From NCBI GenBank assembly GCA_963576475.1, contig OY754981.1, positions 19,558,570-19,622,569 on the forward strand: DNA of 64,000 nucleotides, written 5' to 3'. How positions within the stretch are numbered: the stretch's first letter is position 1; every line of letters starts with the position of its first letter. A program made the translations under genes and the position numbers. The notes under the pieces are model-generated. The model was not told the DNA's origin. It did not search any database and was given only the letters and a program-made list of their open reading frames with translations. Shown piece after piece: positions 47,766 through 58,715 of this stretch. The stretch is from Molanna angustata (lineage: Eukaryota > Arthropoda > Insecta > Trichoptera > Molannidae).

Positions 47766-48238
47766 AACTGCTGTTCGCGATAGTGTGGCTGAAGAGCCGT
47801 CCACCTCAACTTGTCGTCGTGCCCAACTATTGCACCTCTCACGCTCGTCGTTGATGAACATAATGCATAAAGACTTGCATTTACACGCTTACAAGGTTCA
47901 ATTGACTCAAGAACTAAAGCCTCTTGACCATTTCAAGCGTCGTCAATGGTGGCAAGAAATGGCAACAGTGGATGATCAATTTTCGAAGAAAATCATCTTC
48001 AGTGATAAGGCACATTTTCACCTCAGTGGATTCGTCAATAAGCAGAATTACCGCATTTGGGCGAATGATAATCCAAGAGTGATTGTCGAAAAACTAATGC
48101 ATCCACAAAGAGTGGCTGTTTGGTGCGGTTTATGGGCTGGCGGCAACATCGGGCCGTATTTTTTCCAAAATGAGACCGGTCAGGCAGTTACTGTGAATGG
48201 TGTTCGCTATCGTGAGATGATAACGAACTTTTTATGGC
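47766..48238 (+). pseudogene. Mariner-like transposase, central part
   Basis: TAVRDSVAEEPSTS, LHLHAYKVQLTQELKPLDHF, KKIIFSDKAHFHLSGFVNKQ and WCGLWAGGNIGPYFFQNETG. The aspartate of IIFSD is the first catalytic residue. The open frame passes without a stop into the R1-type LINE at 48239, giving a fortuitous chimeric ORF to 49473. It resumes correctly after the LINE. Confidence 0.8.
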
Positions 48239-49473
48239 TTCCTGGGGGTCAATTTATTCATAAGCGACAAGTAAGCATTGGATGTCCTCAAGGTTCTGTT
48301 CTCGGTCCACTTCTTTGGAACATTCTTTTCGATGATCTATTGGATCTTCCTCTTCCGAGCAACTGTATAATTCAAGCATATGCTGATGATGCTTACATTA
48401 TGATTCGTGCTGATTCTCGCAGATCAATCGAGAACTCAGCCACCCAAGCGCTGAGCTTTGTTTCTGACTGGGGTATAAAAAACAAGCTATGCTTCGCTCC
48501 GAACAAGACTTATGGCCTGGTATTTAAGGGCATACTTCGCAGACGGCCGTCCATCCAGTTTCTAGGAACTAATATTGTCTTTCGAGACCAAGTCACCTGT
48601 CTCGGAGTTATTCTAGAAAGGGGACCGAGTTTCAAAAATCATGCCAAATCATGTGTAGATAAGGCTAAGTTTGCTTTCATTAAAATAGGACACCTCGCCA
48701 AAGCAAGCTGGGGTCTGCAATTTCCTATCGCCCGCCTTTTCTACAAAGCCGTTTATCTTGGCATCGCTTGCTATGCGGCAGGCTGTTGGTCTAACGCCTG
48801 CGAGTTTCAGCATATTCGAAGAACCTTGCTTTCAGGCCAAAGATTCGCTCTCATTGCACTATCCAAAGCTTACAGAACAAGCCCCACCGAAGCCCTGCCA
48901 ATTTTGACAGGCTTAACCCCCCTTGATCTTGAAATTCAACGTAGAGGTGCTATTTTCAATTTATTGCGAGGCCGTCCTTCTGTCGTCGGTGACACTTCTT
49001 TTCACCCCCCTGAAAGTCGAATGTCTCGAAGCTCAATTAAGAGAAACGTGAGCGACACTCTACTAAACATTTGGCAAAACCGCTGGACGACCTGTCTAGT
49101 TGGTAGAGTTACCTTTTTATTTTTTCCTGACGTGAGGTCGCGACTGAAATCTCCTTGGGTTGTTCCAGACTTTTGGACTTCTCAATTTCTCACAGGACAC
49201 GGTAACTTTAAAAGCTATCTCCATCGCTTCAACATTGCTCCCTCTTCCTCATGTCAGTTTTGTCAATGTCCGGACCAAACTTCGGATCACATCCTTTGGG
49301 AGTGTTCCCACCCAATTGTGTCCTCTTACAGATCGGAGCTCCTCGTTGCTGTCCGTGGGCCTCTTCAAGGTCCCATTGGACATGCGGACTTAGTGATCTC
49401 GAAGAACAATTACAAAGCCTTCAAACGATTTTGCCATAGATACGGTGCCTTATTATCCGAAGATTCTCACTGA
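48239..49473 (+). pseudogene. R1-clade ORF2 C-terminal half (reverse transcriptase)
   Basis: About 411 residues: CPQGSVLGPLLWNILFDDLL (RT block with PQGS), IIQAYADDAYIMI (catalytic YADD), VTCLGVILE, the thumb region, and a C-terminal zinc knuckle CQFCQCPDQTSDHILWECSH (CxxC-x7-H-x4-C) typical of R1-clade proteins. The stop is at 49471-49473. The frame is intact, so insertion is probably recent, but the endonuclease and ORF1 are absent. Confidence 0.85.
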
Positions 49474-49735
49474 CTTTTCTGTTTCCAGAGATCTTGGTCA
49501 CTTCTCTGATGCCCTATATATATGGATCTGAAGTCGCCGACAGTCCGCAAGTGTGAATCTCAATTCGCACTTGTTGATTGTTCTTTTTGCACCATGGTGC
49601 CGAGATTGCTAATCTAGAGGGCTCCATGAGCTACTCTTCGTGCCATGCATTGTTTTTTTTTTGTCATTCATTCTAGCGTTCTGCGAAGGGGCCGTTGACA
49701 GTCCCCATATGCGGAGCGGGTGGTGGTGGGAGTAG
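48239..49735 (+). mobile_element. R1-clade LINE, 5'-truncated, with 15-bp target duplication
   Basis: CGAACTTTTTATGGC occurs immediately before (48224-48238) and after (49736-49750) this segment, a 15-bp target duplication. The body holds the second half of an R1-type ORF2 and a 260-bp 3' UTR ending GGTGGTGGGAGTAG without a poly(A) tail. The element starts inside the RT domain, so it arrived truncated. Removing it restores the transposase frame NFLWPELED. Confidence 0.85.
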
Positions 49736-50127
49736 CGAACTTTTTATGGCCCGAATTGGAAGATATGGATGTGGACGATATGTGGTTTCAACAGGACGGT
49801 GCCACTTGCCACACTGCTAACGAAACAATGGCTCTTTTGCGCGAAAAATTTGATGGCCGAATAATCTCACGTCGCGGCGATGTCAATTGGCCGCCAAGAT
49901 CATGTGATTTGATACTGTTGGACTTCTTTCTTTGGGGTTATTTGAAAGAAAAGGTGTACGTCGATAAGCCAGCAACAACTCAAGAGCTAAAGGATGAGAT
50001 AATTCGGCACATTAACGACATAGAACCTCAATTATGCCTCAGCGTCGTCGCAAATTTGGACCATCGGACGGAGGTGTGCCGCCGCGGCCGCGGCGGCCAT
50101 TTGGCCGATATTTTGTTCCATACATAA
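49736..50127 (+). pseudogene. Mariner-like transposase, C-terminal part
   Basis: NFLWPELEDMDVDDMWFQQD, GATCHTANETMALLREK and NWPPRSCDLILLDFFLWG supply the second and third catalytic acidic positions (QQD, then CD/LD). The end is GRGGHLADILFHT. The usual CDLTPLDYF is CDLILLDFF. One can infer a nearly complete but twice-interrupted, inactive gene. Confidence 0.8.
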
Positions 50128-50232
50128 TTGAGCCATACCAATATTATCATTATAAAAAGAAATGTCAATAATTTCCTAAATAATTTGTGTTTTATTCAAA
50201 ATCAACATCGGCCCTTGAAATTTAACCATCCT

Positions 50233-51060
50233 ATACATGACATTGGATAATGCTTTAGGAACAGTAATTACATATACTGAAAATATATTACATATTCGCT
50301 ACGGTATGAAAATCTATAAAATTATTATAGACATTACTGACTGAGGACCTACAACTTGACCTTGATAGACTAACTTATTTTGTGTCTCCAATCAGCTCTT
50401 ACTTGTGTACCTTTATTATTGTTGTCAAACCTCTGTATGTAAAATGCCATGTTTATTATAAATAAAAATAAAAAAAATTCACTCTATTACATTCAATGAA
50501 AAGGGAGACTATTGATAAGAAATCAGACTGAAGAGACTTAGGCATACAACTGGACATTAAACTCATACTTGACAAACACATTGACACAATTACCCTGAAA
50601 GCTTATAAAATGTTGGGATTCCTGATGAAAGTATGCAAACCATTCACTCAAGTGAAAACATTTAGCTTTCTATATAACACAATTGTTAAAAGTCAATTTA
50701 AGCATGCGTCAGTCATCTGGAATCCACAATATATTAACAGTATATTTATATTAACAGTACCTATAGAACGAATATAACACATATTTTTGAGACACACAGA
50801 CGAACAAGGCACATCTCAACGTTCTTTATAGAAAAAAAAAACACTAACGCCGCTCAGAATTAACCATTGTACTGACGCCTTACCTACCACATAATATAAT
50901 AATTTGGAAAGGATCAGGTCCTTGGACATATTCTGTATGTCCAGGACTCTTTTAGGAGCCACATTAGACAGCAACAATTCATTGTTTTGTTACCAGCATG
51001 CAGCAGTGAGTACATGTAATATGAAATCAAAGGTGGATCATTAAGTTACAATTACTTATG
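50233..51060 (+). pseudogene. Jockey-type LINE, part right of the mariner insertion
   Basis: Frames give RYGMKIYKIIIDITD and VSNQLLL near 50.3 kb, then RDLGIQLDIKLILDKHIDTI and TLKAYKMLGFLMKVCKPFTQ, then YNTIVKSQFKHASVIWNPQY (50.52-50.74 kb), the conserved RT-to-C-terminus order of Jockey-like elements. Many stops. Together with 46481-46560 it is the outer shell of the nest. Confidence 0.75.
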
Positions 51061-51094
51061 TTATTCTTATTTATAATATTGTTTAAAGGCTACG

Positions 51095-51418
51095 ACTATT
51101 TACACGACTCAACCATAGACGAAAACCAAAAATAACCACAGAAAACGCAGATAAATCAAGTTATAAAAATATTTACCTTTGTTTATACTTTGTTATAATT
51201 GTAGATCTCGATGAAAAAATGATTTATAAAATTAAGTAAATGTAATAAGATGCCAATATTATTTATTTTTTCTTCAAGTTGGTTTCCATGAAGCATTTTT
51301 ATGACCATTGAAAAAATGACAAAGGTAAATATTTTTGTATTTTGATTTATCTGCGCTTTCTATGGTTATAAATGACCTAAAAACATAGACGACGTCAGAA
51401 AATTTGTCGTGTAAATAG
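51095..51418. mobile_element. MITE with CTATTTACACGAC terminal inverted repeats
   Basis: The left CTATTTACACGACTCAACCA and the right end read in reverse CTATTTACACGACAAATTTT share a 13-bp perfect terminus. GCAGATAAATCAA and AAATATTTACCTTTGT recur inward in inverted order. About 324 bp, non-coding. Confidence 0.7.
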
Positions 51419-51425
51419 AAACTTT

Positions 51426-51452
51426 TTGGCGGGAAAACGCTTTTCCCGCCAA
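51426..51452. repeat. 12-bp perfect hairpin with two E2F-like sites
   Basis: TTGGCGGGAAAA, CGC, TTTTCCCGCCAA. Each arm contains TTTCCCGC, the consensus of E2F binding sites, in opposite orientations. It lies 8 bp outside a MITE. Regulatory use is only a possibility; a related single TGGCGGGAAAA is at 1186. Confidence 0.4.
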
Positions 51453-52639
51453 TTCCGGTCGTAAAAATAGTGGCACCGTTGTTTAAAACATATTATTGTA
51501 CGTTGCCCATTTTTTTTAATAAATAATATAAAAAAATAGATGGCAATATATAAGAGTGTACCTATACTATGTTACATAAAACATTATTTCCCCTGAAATG
51601 TAAACAAAATTCCTGGGACTTCTATAATATTCCAACTAAGTATATATTGAGATGTTGAAAAATTGTAAAAAATTATTTCCCCTTTTTATATTTATTTACT
51701 TGAATTTGAAAGTGCATATTACATTTATATATTTATTTAAGATACCAACAAAACATAATTGGAATATTCACATACAAGTCAGCACATGATACAAACACAC
51801 ATAATGTCTCCAATGCTTCAATGACAGGCGTATGTCACTAGTTTATACTAAATAATATAAAACTTTTGCTTGAACAATCATAATTACATAGTAATATTGT
51901 GCTTTGAGTAAAATCACAAGCGGAGAACCCACACGCAGATCCAATGGTTGATATTATAGATAAAATGCTATTGCTGTACCTTTTTATGTATCGTCTATAC
52001 ATACGAAAATTTTGTGAAAAAAAAACGATAACTGGCATTACATATTACATAAATAACATGAAATCAACAAAACTAGAGAATTATCTGAATTCTGACGATA
52101 AATTAATATCTAAAATAGTTATGCCTAATGAAAATAAAATAAATTAGTATGACAAATAATAACAATGAAAATAAAAAATCTCTCGAAGAATGATAACATC
52201 AAAACAAGGAAGTCAAACTGTATAGAAAATAGATGTGTTGAAATAATAGTGAAATAGGTTAACAAAATTTTACTGAAAGAAAAATAGGTTAGAGAAATGG
52301 TTTGTTTTGATTTCTTTTATTAGGGGGGATAATATCTATTGTTGGACCGCATTATTCTATTGATTTCAAATTTAAACATGTTGAAGAATTGGGTATTTTT
52401 AATAATGTGCACGTCTAAAAATGAACAAGTTTCGTAAGGTATAACGAAATACCACGTTGATTTTTGTATCAATACAAATGGGAAACAGTTTTATTGTGAG
52501 CAGCTAAAACATCAATCTCGTCCATAATAAACTACCAGCTTTTTGATTTTTATTGCTGCTCCACTCAGCCAAGTTGATAGTAATCTAATAGTAAATAGTT
52601 ACAGCCAAACTTACTGCTGATCCACGAGCATTCGAGTCT
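51453..52639. other. AT-rich stretch, no gene seen
   Basis: Short ORFs at 51838-52147 on both strands lack recognisable features. Confidence 0.45.
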
Positions 52640-53290
52640 GGCCGATCTACTACATATTTTTGGAGTTATTTTTATAGTTGGATATACGCTAACATTGTAT
52701 TTTTTCTCAACTGAGACGAAGTTGGGATATTATAGGAGAACCAGGAAATCAAGGCACCTACAGGGCTTAAGACCTGTCTTCGTCACATTACATATGGAGA
52801 TGGTGCTTCAGCTTATTCTCAAGCGAAAAGATTTTCATGATTAACATAATATACTGTATAGAGCTTACAAAAATTGGATTCATAGGGATCTCAATAAGAA
52901 GGCATAAATACCCACCAAACTGCATTGCCAAGTTGCGCATGTGAGATGTTCAAAATTTGTCATAAAAATATTTTCAGAATACTCAAATAATAAATATCCA
53001 AAAAATTAAAAAAAATTAAAAATTAAAATTACAGAATATTCTATCGAAAACCCGACAGTGAAAAAATCCATTGTTTGCATAGGTATATAAAACTATAAAA
53101 ATATTCGATTTTACAAGAAAGCCCTAGCGAGGTCGACAATTATACATATATTATTTTGTAATGCACAACATGTAGAGATAATTAAATAAATAAATAACCC
53201 TCTCTGTTGGCTAAAGATACGTCAAAATCGTGACATTTCTGTACTTTCACTAATTAAAACCTCACACGATAGTATATTTTCAAAATAAAG
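52640..53290 (-). repeat. Dispersed repeat family B, copy 2 (inverted)
   Basis: CATTGTTTGCATAGGTATAT and AATATTCGATTTTACAAGAA with GCCCTAGCGAGGTCGACAAT are reverse complements of the 37.16-37.37-kb copy. CTCTGTTGGCTAAAGATACG marks its far end. Non-coding. Confidence 0.7.
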
Positions 53291-53749
53291 TGGCTTTCTC
53301 GACAAATCCTAATACCTACTTATATCATGACCTGTTTTTTTCTATTTGCTGAATTAATAACCATAGTATATAATTGTATGTTGATTCAAATCTTTAGGTA
53401 ACTATTTATTTTAGAAAACTAAAGCAATTGTGTTTGCTCTGTCATTAGGTGGATCACACTGCTGAGCAATTCTTTTAACAGTAAGTGTACCTATTTCAAG
53501 TCTAAATACTAACAAAAATTATATAAAACAATATGTGAAAAGTTTGTCCTTTCTTAATTAAAATCCGATACATCATTACCATGTGGCACAGCAGGTCATT
53601 ATAAATATTGGCTTCCTCAAGAACCCATATAAAAATGTCTTTTACAGAACTTTGAGCCATAATGGATAGCTGCTCTGTACTAGAATTGACTTCTGTTGTG
53701 ATATGCCTCAAATTCATATAAAAGAAATGCGAAAGTGAAACAAACTTAG
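53291..53749. other. No gene seen
   Basis: No supported feature. Confidence 0.4.
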
Positions 53750-53945
53750 GCTGTGTTTCTCGAACAAAAGTATTGGTTAAAATAATGTTAAGTAGTTAAA
53801 ATACTTTGATTTCATAAAATTGTTCAATAATTTTGGTTGTTTTGTTGAAATCTGATGCCGTCAAATGACACAATTTTGAACAATTTTATTAAATCAAAGT
53901 ATTTTAACCATACTATTACTGATACTTTTGTTGAAACAACCCAAC
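53750..53945. mobile_element. Snap-back MITE with AACAAAAGTAT arms
   Basis: The left TTTCTCGAACAAAAGTATTG pairs with the right end read in reverse, TTTCAACAAAAGTATCAGT. The inner blocks GGTTAAAATACTTTGATTT and AAAATTGTTCAA also pair. About 196 bp. Non-coding. Confidence 0.65.
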
Positions 53946-55010
53946 CATGGTAGTTTAATGTTGGAAGTTTCGCGTTTGTTAGACGAGGTCATTTTCTAAT
54001 TTATTTAAATACTTATATTTATGCCTTATTACAACACAATTACTTCCGTAAAAATAGAAAAAATATGTAATGGCTATAATAATATTGTTTTGAGTGATTA
54101 AAACAAAAAATTTAATCCATTAAACGGACAACTAATGTGTTATTATTTACTATAAAATAATGAAATAAGAAGATCATAGTGGTGATTTGATTTGTTTGAA
54201 ACAATTATCTTGTCATCTCAACATTTCTCACTCGTATATATTACGGATCATGACTCGTCCTCGCCTTATAAATATTATAATAATGCAAACATGTGCATCA
54301 ACTAATCAACTAAACAGCATATGTACGACACTTTTATTAATAATAAGAAGTAACTAAATTGTATGAATTATTGTATCGTTTCTTCGTATGTAAACTTGAT
54401 TCTTAACGACGCGTAAAACTAAAGTATCATTTTAACACGTACCTACTGTATACTATAGACAAGAAATTCATATAACAACAAGCAAAGCGCCAGGATGTTA
54501 TAAAGAATTGCCATAAATAATAACTGCCATAAAAAATCAAACGATAGGTACTTAATTAAATACAACACATTACACAAAGTAGCAACATACTCTATTTCAT
54601 GTCCTCAAGTCTTGGCTCCAAAGAAGGTAATGCAATGCAATATAGTAAAAAAATAAACCCGTTTTATAAGTTCGATTCCCCTCTCTTGTAGGTAACTAAA
54701 TTTTGTAGCTTTCTTAATTTCAAATAAATTTTCCGCTCCGCTTTTACATAAATCAATCGCCAAAAAGCGGTTTAAAAACGGTTGCGGCATCTAAAACACT
54801 TTATATAATATTAAATATAAAACTACATAAGTATATTTAAAATAATATATAACTCAGTTATCCATCATATAATTTTCGCAGTCACCTACCCCACTCAATA
54901 GGGAACGTTTTAGAACTAAGTAGTTCTGTTCGTCCCTGAAGCGGCTGCTCGTCAGACAAAACAAGAAACTACTATCATACATATCGTACTTCCCATACTT
55001 CCATACTTCA
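53946..55010. other. No gene seen
   Basis: AT-rich sequence; no supported feature. Confidence 0.45.
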
Positions 55011-55165
55011 TACTTCCCTCATCAAGCACAAGATTGTAATCTTTTTGATGAGGAAAATATGTAAAATATGCAAGGGAAAATATGTAAAAATATTATTACT
55101 AGTGAATTTATATATTGATTTGTATTATAAAATTATTTATGTTAAATAAATAAATAATAAAATAA
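55011..55165 (+). mobile_element. LINE 3' end with CTCATCAA hairpin
   Basis: CCCTCATCAAGCACAAGATT, then GTAATCTTTTTGATGAGG, then TATTATTACTAGTGAATTTA and a TAAATAAATAAATAATAAAA tail. Same family as 43.9 kb and 60.7-61.1 kb; only the 3' UTR is present. Confidence 0.75.
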
Positions 55166-56270
55166 ATAAATATTTCATACCACTACCACTAAGAGTTCAA
55201 CCACGAAAGTGGGGCCCGTCAATCATGGCGAGGGTTACCATCCCAACAGTGCCACGGTAAAACTAGACTATCAATGAACATGACATAACAACATAATGGA
55301 GAGTATGACCGAGGGGACAAGCTCTAGGAGACGAGACGCCCACGCCGAGAGTATCTGGAGGACCTGCTGGTAGATGTGCGCTGCTCATCATAGGTTTATT
55401 TTAAAAGAGTCGCACAAAACAGGGAAGAATGGAAGAATAGAATTTAAGAAATTGCTGGAAACCAATCCAAGGATTGAAACCAGGGAAGAAGATGTGAACA
55501 TCCTATCACACGAAATAACTGGCTAATCCTAAAGATAAAACCGCTATTTAAGATTAAGGCGAAAAATGCTTCAGTGACCGCAAATAAATTACATGAAATG
55601 TCCTCCGTACTAGGAATACGTTTTCGGGAAGAGTCATTAACCTTTTCGTAATTTGTCTCAAGTAAAGGATTTTTGGAGTAAGAAATTAATAATAAGTAAT
55701 ATGTGAACGTCGCGTCACTGCTACAGGTGGAAGTCCAAATGTTCCGACATAATATCTGTCGAGATATTTGGCACTGAAAAATTATTTGAGGAAGAAATAA
55801 AAAGAGACGAAAATCAAACCGATTTCTAATTTATTCAAATATATAGGTACCTAAATTTATAATATTCATCATCACCATATTTATAATTGGCGCTACAGCT
55901 CTGTGTGGATCCTAATCTCCCCCAGAATCCTACTCCAGCCGTCCCAATCTTCCGCTGCTCTCCTCCAGATATTCCGATCGCCCTTATGTCGTCTTCTGTG
56001 ACATCCAGCCATCATAGCGTGCCTCTACTTCTGCCTTCTAGATTGATGTTAAGAAACTTTTCAGAATCATTCATGTGGTATTAAACACAGCAGTGGTGTA
56101 CTTTTATGACTTGTATAATACAATGTTGGATTCGTCATATAATGATTATATCGCATCCTCCAAAGACCATTATCGTTTACTGGGCAAAAAATCTTTTTCG
56201 GGATTTTTCTTTCAAATATCAAGAGGCTATTTTCATTTATTGCTATTTTCATTCATTTATTTATAAATAA
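55166..56270. other. Degenerate coding-like segments, unidentified
   Basis: 55280-55540 has fragments such as GRIEFKKLLETNPRIETREE and DVNILSHEITG in one frame but many stops; 55885-56060 resembles moderately repetitive lepidopteran sequence (CTACAGCTCTGTGTGGATCC, GTCGTCTTCTGTGACATCCA). Both are probably LINE-derived. I cannot assign them. Confidence 0.35.
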
Positions 56271-56510
56271 ATACTGCAAATGTTGGGCATAATTCTGATG
56301 AGTGATAGAATTACTAATACAGAAATCAGACGCCGAACAAAAGTCACCGATATCATGGATCGGATCGCAAAATTGAAATGGCAATGGGCAGGACATGTGG
56401 CCAGGCAGCCATATTCAAGATGTACTCCCAAAGTCTTAAAATGGATACCATGGGAAAAACAAAAGGGGTGTCGGTCGGCCACAGAAGAGATGGGCCGACG
56501 ATGGCCCTGA
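56271..56510 (+). pseudogene. RTE-type LINE C-terminus, part 1
   Basis: Frame reads MSDRITNTEIRRRTKVTDIM then DRIAKLKWQWAGHVARQ and GCRSATEEMGRRWP, the end region of RTE-like reverse transcriptases (R...I...K..W.GH.AR). A MITE interrupts it at 56511; the remainder follows at 56676. Confidence 0.8.
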
Positions 56511-56675
56511 GTTAAATTGAAAACGCTGTTCGTTATCGCCAAGCGCTATTTTTTTTTTGTATGTGATTTGACGTTTGTTGTAGAAATTTTTTCTACAATA
56601 ACAAACAACAAACGTCAAATCCCATACAAAAAAAAAATAGCGCTTGGCGATAACGAACAGCGTTTTCAATTTGAC
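56511..56675. mobile_element. Snap-back MITE inserted in the RTE fragment
   Basis: Nearly perfect hairpin: GTTAAATTGAAAACGCTGTT on the left and its complement (one mismatch) on the right. AGCGCTATTTTTTTTTTGTA and GATTTGACGTTTGTTGT also pair. About 165 bp with a short AGAAATTTTTTCT centre. The two RTE parts on either side are contiguous in related elements. Confidence 0.75.
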
Positions 56676-56800
56676 TTTGGGGCATTGTTGTGGTCGCCGG
56701 AAAGAAATGGATTGAAGCGGCACAAGATAGAGAAAAATGGAGACAGATGGAAGAGGCAGTGGAGGGAAGGCTAGGAAGAAGAAGAAGAAGATTTTCATTT
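56676..56800 (+). pseudogene. RTE-type LINE C-terminus, part 2 and tail
   Basis: Frame gives VVVAGKKWIEAAQDREKWRQ then MEEAVEGRLGRRRR, that is the W..AAQDR..W motif that closes RTE-type ORFs, with a (GAA)n tail GAAGAAGAAGAAG. Confidence 0.75.
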
Positions 56801-58300
56801 ATTACATTATTACAAATACTAATAAAGATGTAGGAGGATATCAGTAATTACATGTGTAGATTTATTTGTTTACTAATGCAAATAAATATGTATATTAATG
56901 ATGAATTTAACGATATAGATGTACGTGGATAACAATAATTAAATGTGTAGATCTGTTAATTTATGAATGAAAAACAATAAATTAATGATTTGAAGAGTAA
57001 ATATATATGTAGATAATAGTAAATTATTAAATGTGTAGTTCTATTTAATTACGAATGCAAATGAATAAATATTAATGATGGATTAATCGAATTTGATCTA
57101 TTAGATTATAAATATAAACAGGTAAATTAAAGATAATTTCAGCAATAAAGATTTATGTGCATGGATAACAGTAATTAAATGTTATTACAACTGCAAATCA
57201 ATTAGTCAATTATAACTTTGACAATGTATGTATAAGACTAAAACAGTATCTTATTAAATATGTAGATCAATTAGAATGCAAATCAATGAGTTTAAGCTAA
57301 GTTCACAATACAAGCATCACAAGTTCAAGATCCTTCTGACAAGTTGGGATCTGTTTGTAAAACAAGTTGGAAGACACGGATCATAAAAGATGTTGAGTAC
57401 CTGTGTGTAATATACCTATATCAACACACGAACAAACCCGATGTGGCTTTCTCTCATTTGAAATATTATAACTCTCCCGATACTAAAATAACAACTACTC
57501 TTTTTTTTTTAGATACAAAAGCTCACACCTGTCTTTAATGGACAAGTATGCAAAATGACAGGTTATAATTAATCTCGCACGCTAAAATCAATTAACTCAC
57601 CAGAACGAAGATATTTAAATATAATTTAAAAAATATATATATAAAACATGTTTGGATACACAACCGGTTCGCGGTAATGGATCATCATCCAAAAAATACA
57701 CAGACGCGAAGGCGTCAGAAGTAATGACGTACAACTAAGATAAAAAAAATACTCAACATGGAAGTTTAATAATTATTAGTACATGCAATTATTTAGAGTG
57801 TAATAATGAGCTTACTCATAGTGTATTTTTAAAACAACACCGAAAGTGAAATTTATTTCCATTTCCAAGATAAAATTATTATGCTACCCTGTGACATACA
57901 CGTATTCTGTATCTTTTTCAATGTTCAGAGGGCACAAAACCTCAAATTTCTCAAATATGACAAACAATGTGTTTAAAAATAACATAACATTTCTACACTG
58001 AATGAGCGTTGATTGATATTGATGCGCATTAATTGCCCTAAAAATAATAAAATACCCTTTTCTAAAAAATTTTTTAAAAATTCTCGATAACTGTGCATCG
58101 TAGAGTTAAAAAAAAACGACAAAAAATCGGAACCTGCATCGTAATATTTTTTTGTAAATATACTAACTACTGAACTCGTCAACCTCAGATTAACCCTTGT
58201 AGAGGGTGGTTTAAATTGTATTAAAAATGTCATACCTAAAAAATGGTGTATAACAAATTAACATTTAACACAGTAGGTACCTTGTTGTTTGAAAAGCGAT
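56801..58300. other. AT-rich stretch; a PLE-like terminus near 57.66 kb
   Basis: Loose repeats of TAATTAAATGTGTAGATCT-type sequence recur between 56.85 and 57.25 kb. Minus strand near 57661-57695 reads GGATGATGATCCATTACCGC then GAACCGGTTGTG, the style of a PLE/hammerhead terminus. No gene. Confidence 0.4.
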
Positions 58301-58304
58301 TTAA

Positions 58305-58711
58305 CCCTTAGTTGCCCACGGTATTCGACCCATCGGTACAGCAAGGGAACTTTTTTTTTCCATTATATTTTTTTCGCAACATATAATGGCAATAAATAAC
58401 ATTCATATGTATATATTGTGGCCATAATGTGCATAGTGACCAGGGTGCCCTTTTTTGCACTATTTTCTAAAGATCATTTTTACAAAAAATATCGTCATTG
58501 TTTTTTCATATACTTAATTTTTTACCTATTGGATTGATAATATCATAAAAACTTACACGACGATAACACGTAATACTAGCGTTAGTAATATTTAAAAAGT
58601 ATAATCTCTATCAAACCAATAAGACATTTTTTGATCATATCAATGCGTGGGTAATACAAGACAAAATGTGTCCGGTACTTTTAAATACGTACCGACGAGG
58701 TCAACTAAGGG
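58305..58711. mobile_element. TTAA-flanked MITE (piggyBac-like)
   Basis: Ends CCCTTAGTTGCCC and, in reverse, CCCTTAGTTGACC. TTAA at 58301-58304 and 58712-58715. Sub-terminal GGTAC motifs in both arms. 407 bp with no ORF. Confidence 0.75.
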
Positions 58712-58715
58712 TTAA

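Larger units (their letters stand above)
46561..50232 (+). mobile_element. Mariner-like DNA transposon, interrupted twice
   Basis: Terminal inverted repeats GGTTAAATTTCAAGGGCCGA occur at 46567 and, in reverse, at 50209-50228, with TA at the outer edges. The coding parts 46675-46899, 47766-48238 and 49736-50127 join to one transposase. Two insertions break it: about 866 bp of LINE-tail material at 46900-47765 and an R1-type LINE at 48239-49735. It sits inside a Jockey-type LINE. Confidence 0.8.

Noticed and set aside
47157..47861. Phenylalanine-rich minus ORFs
   Set aside because: Readings of A-rich imperfect repeats inside the transposase insertion; low complexity.
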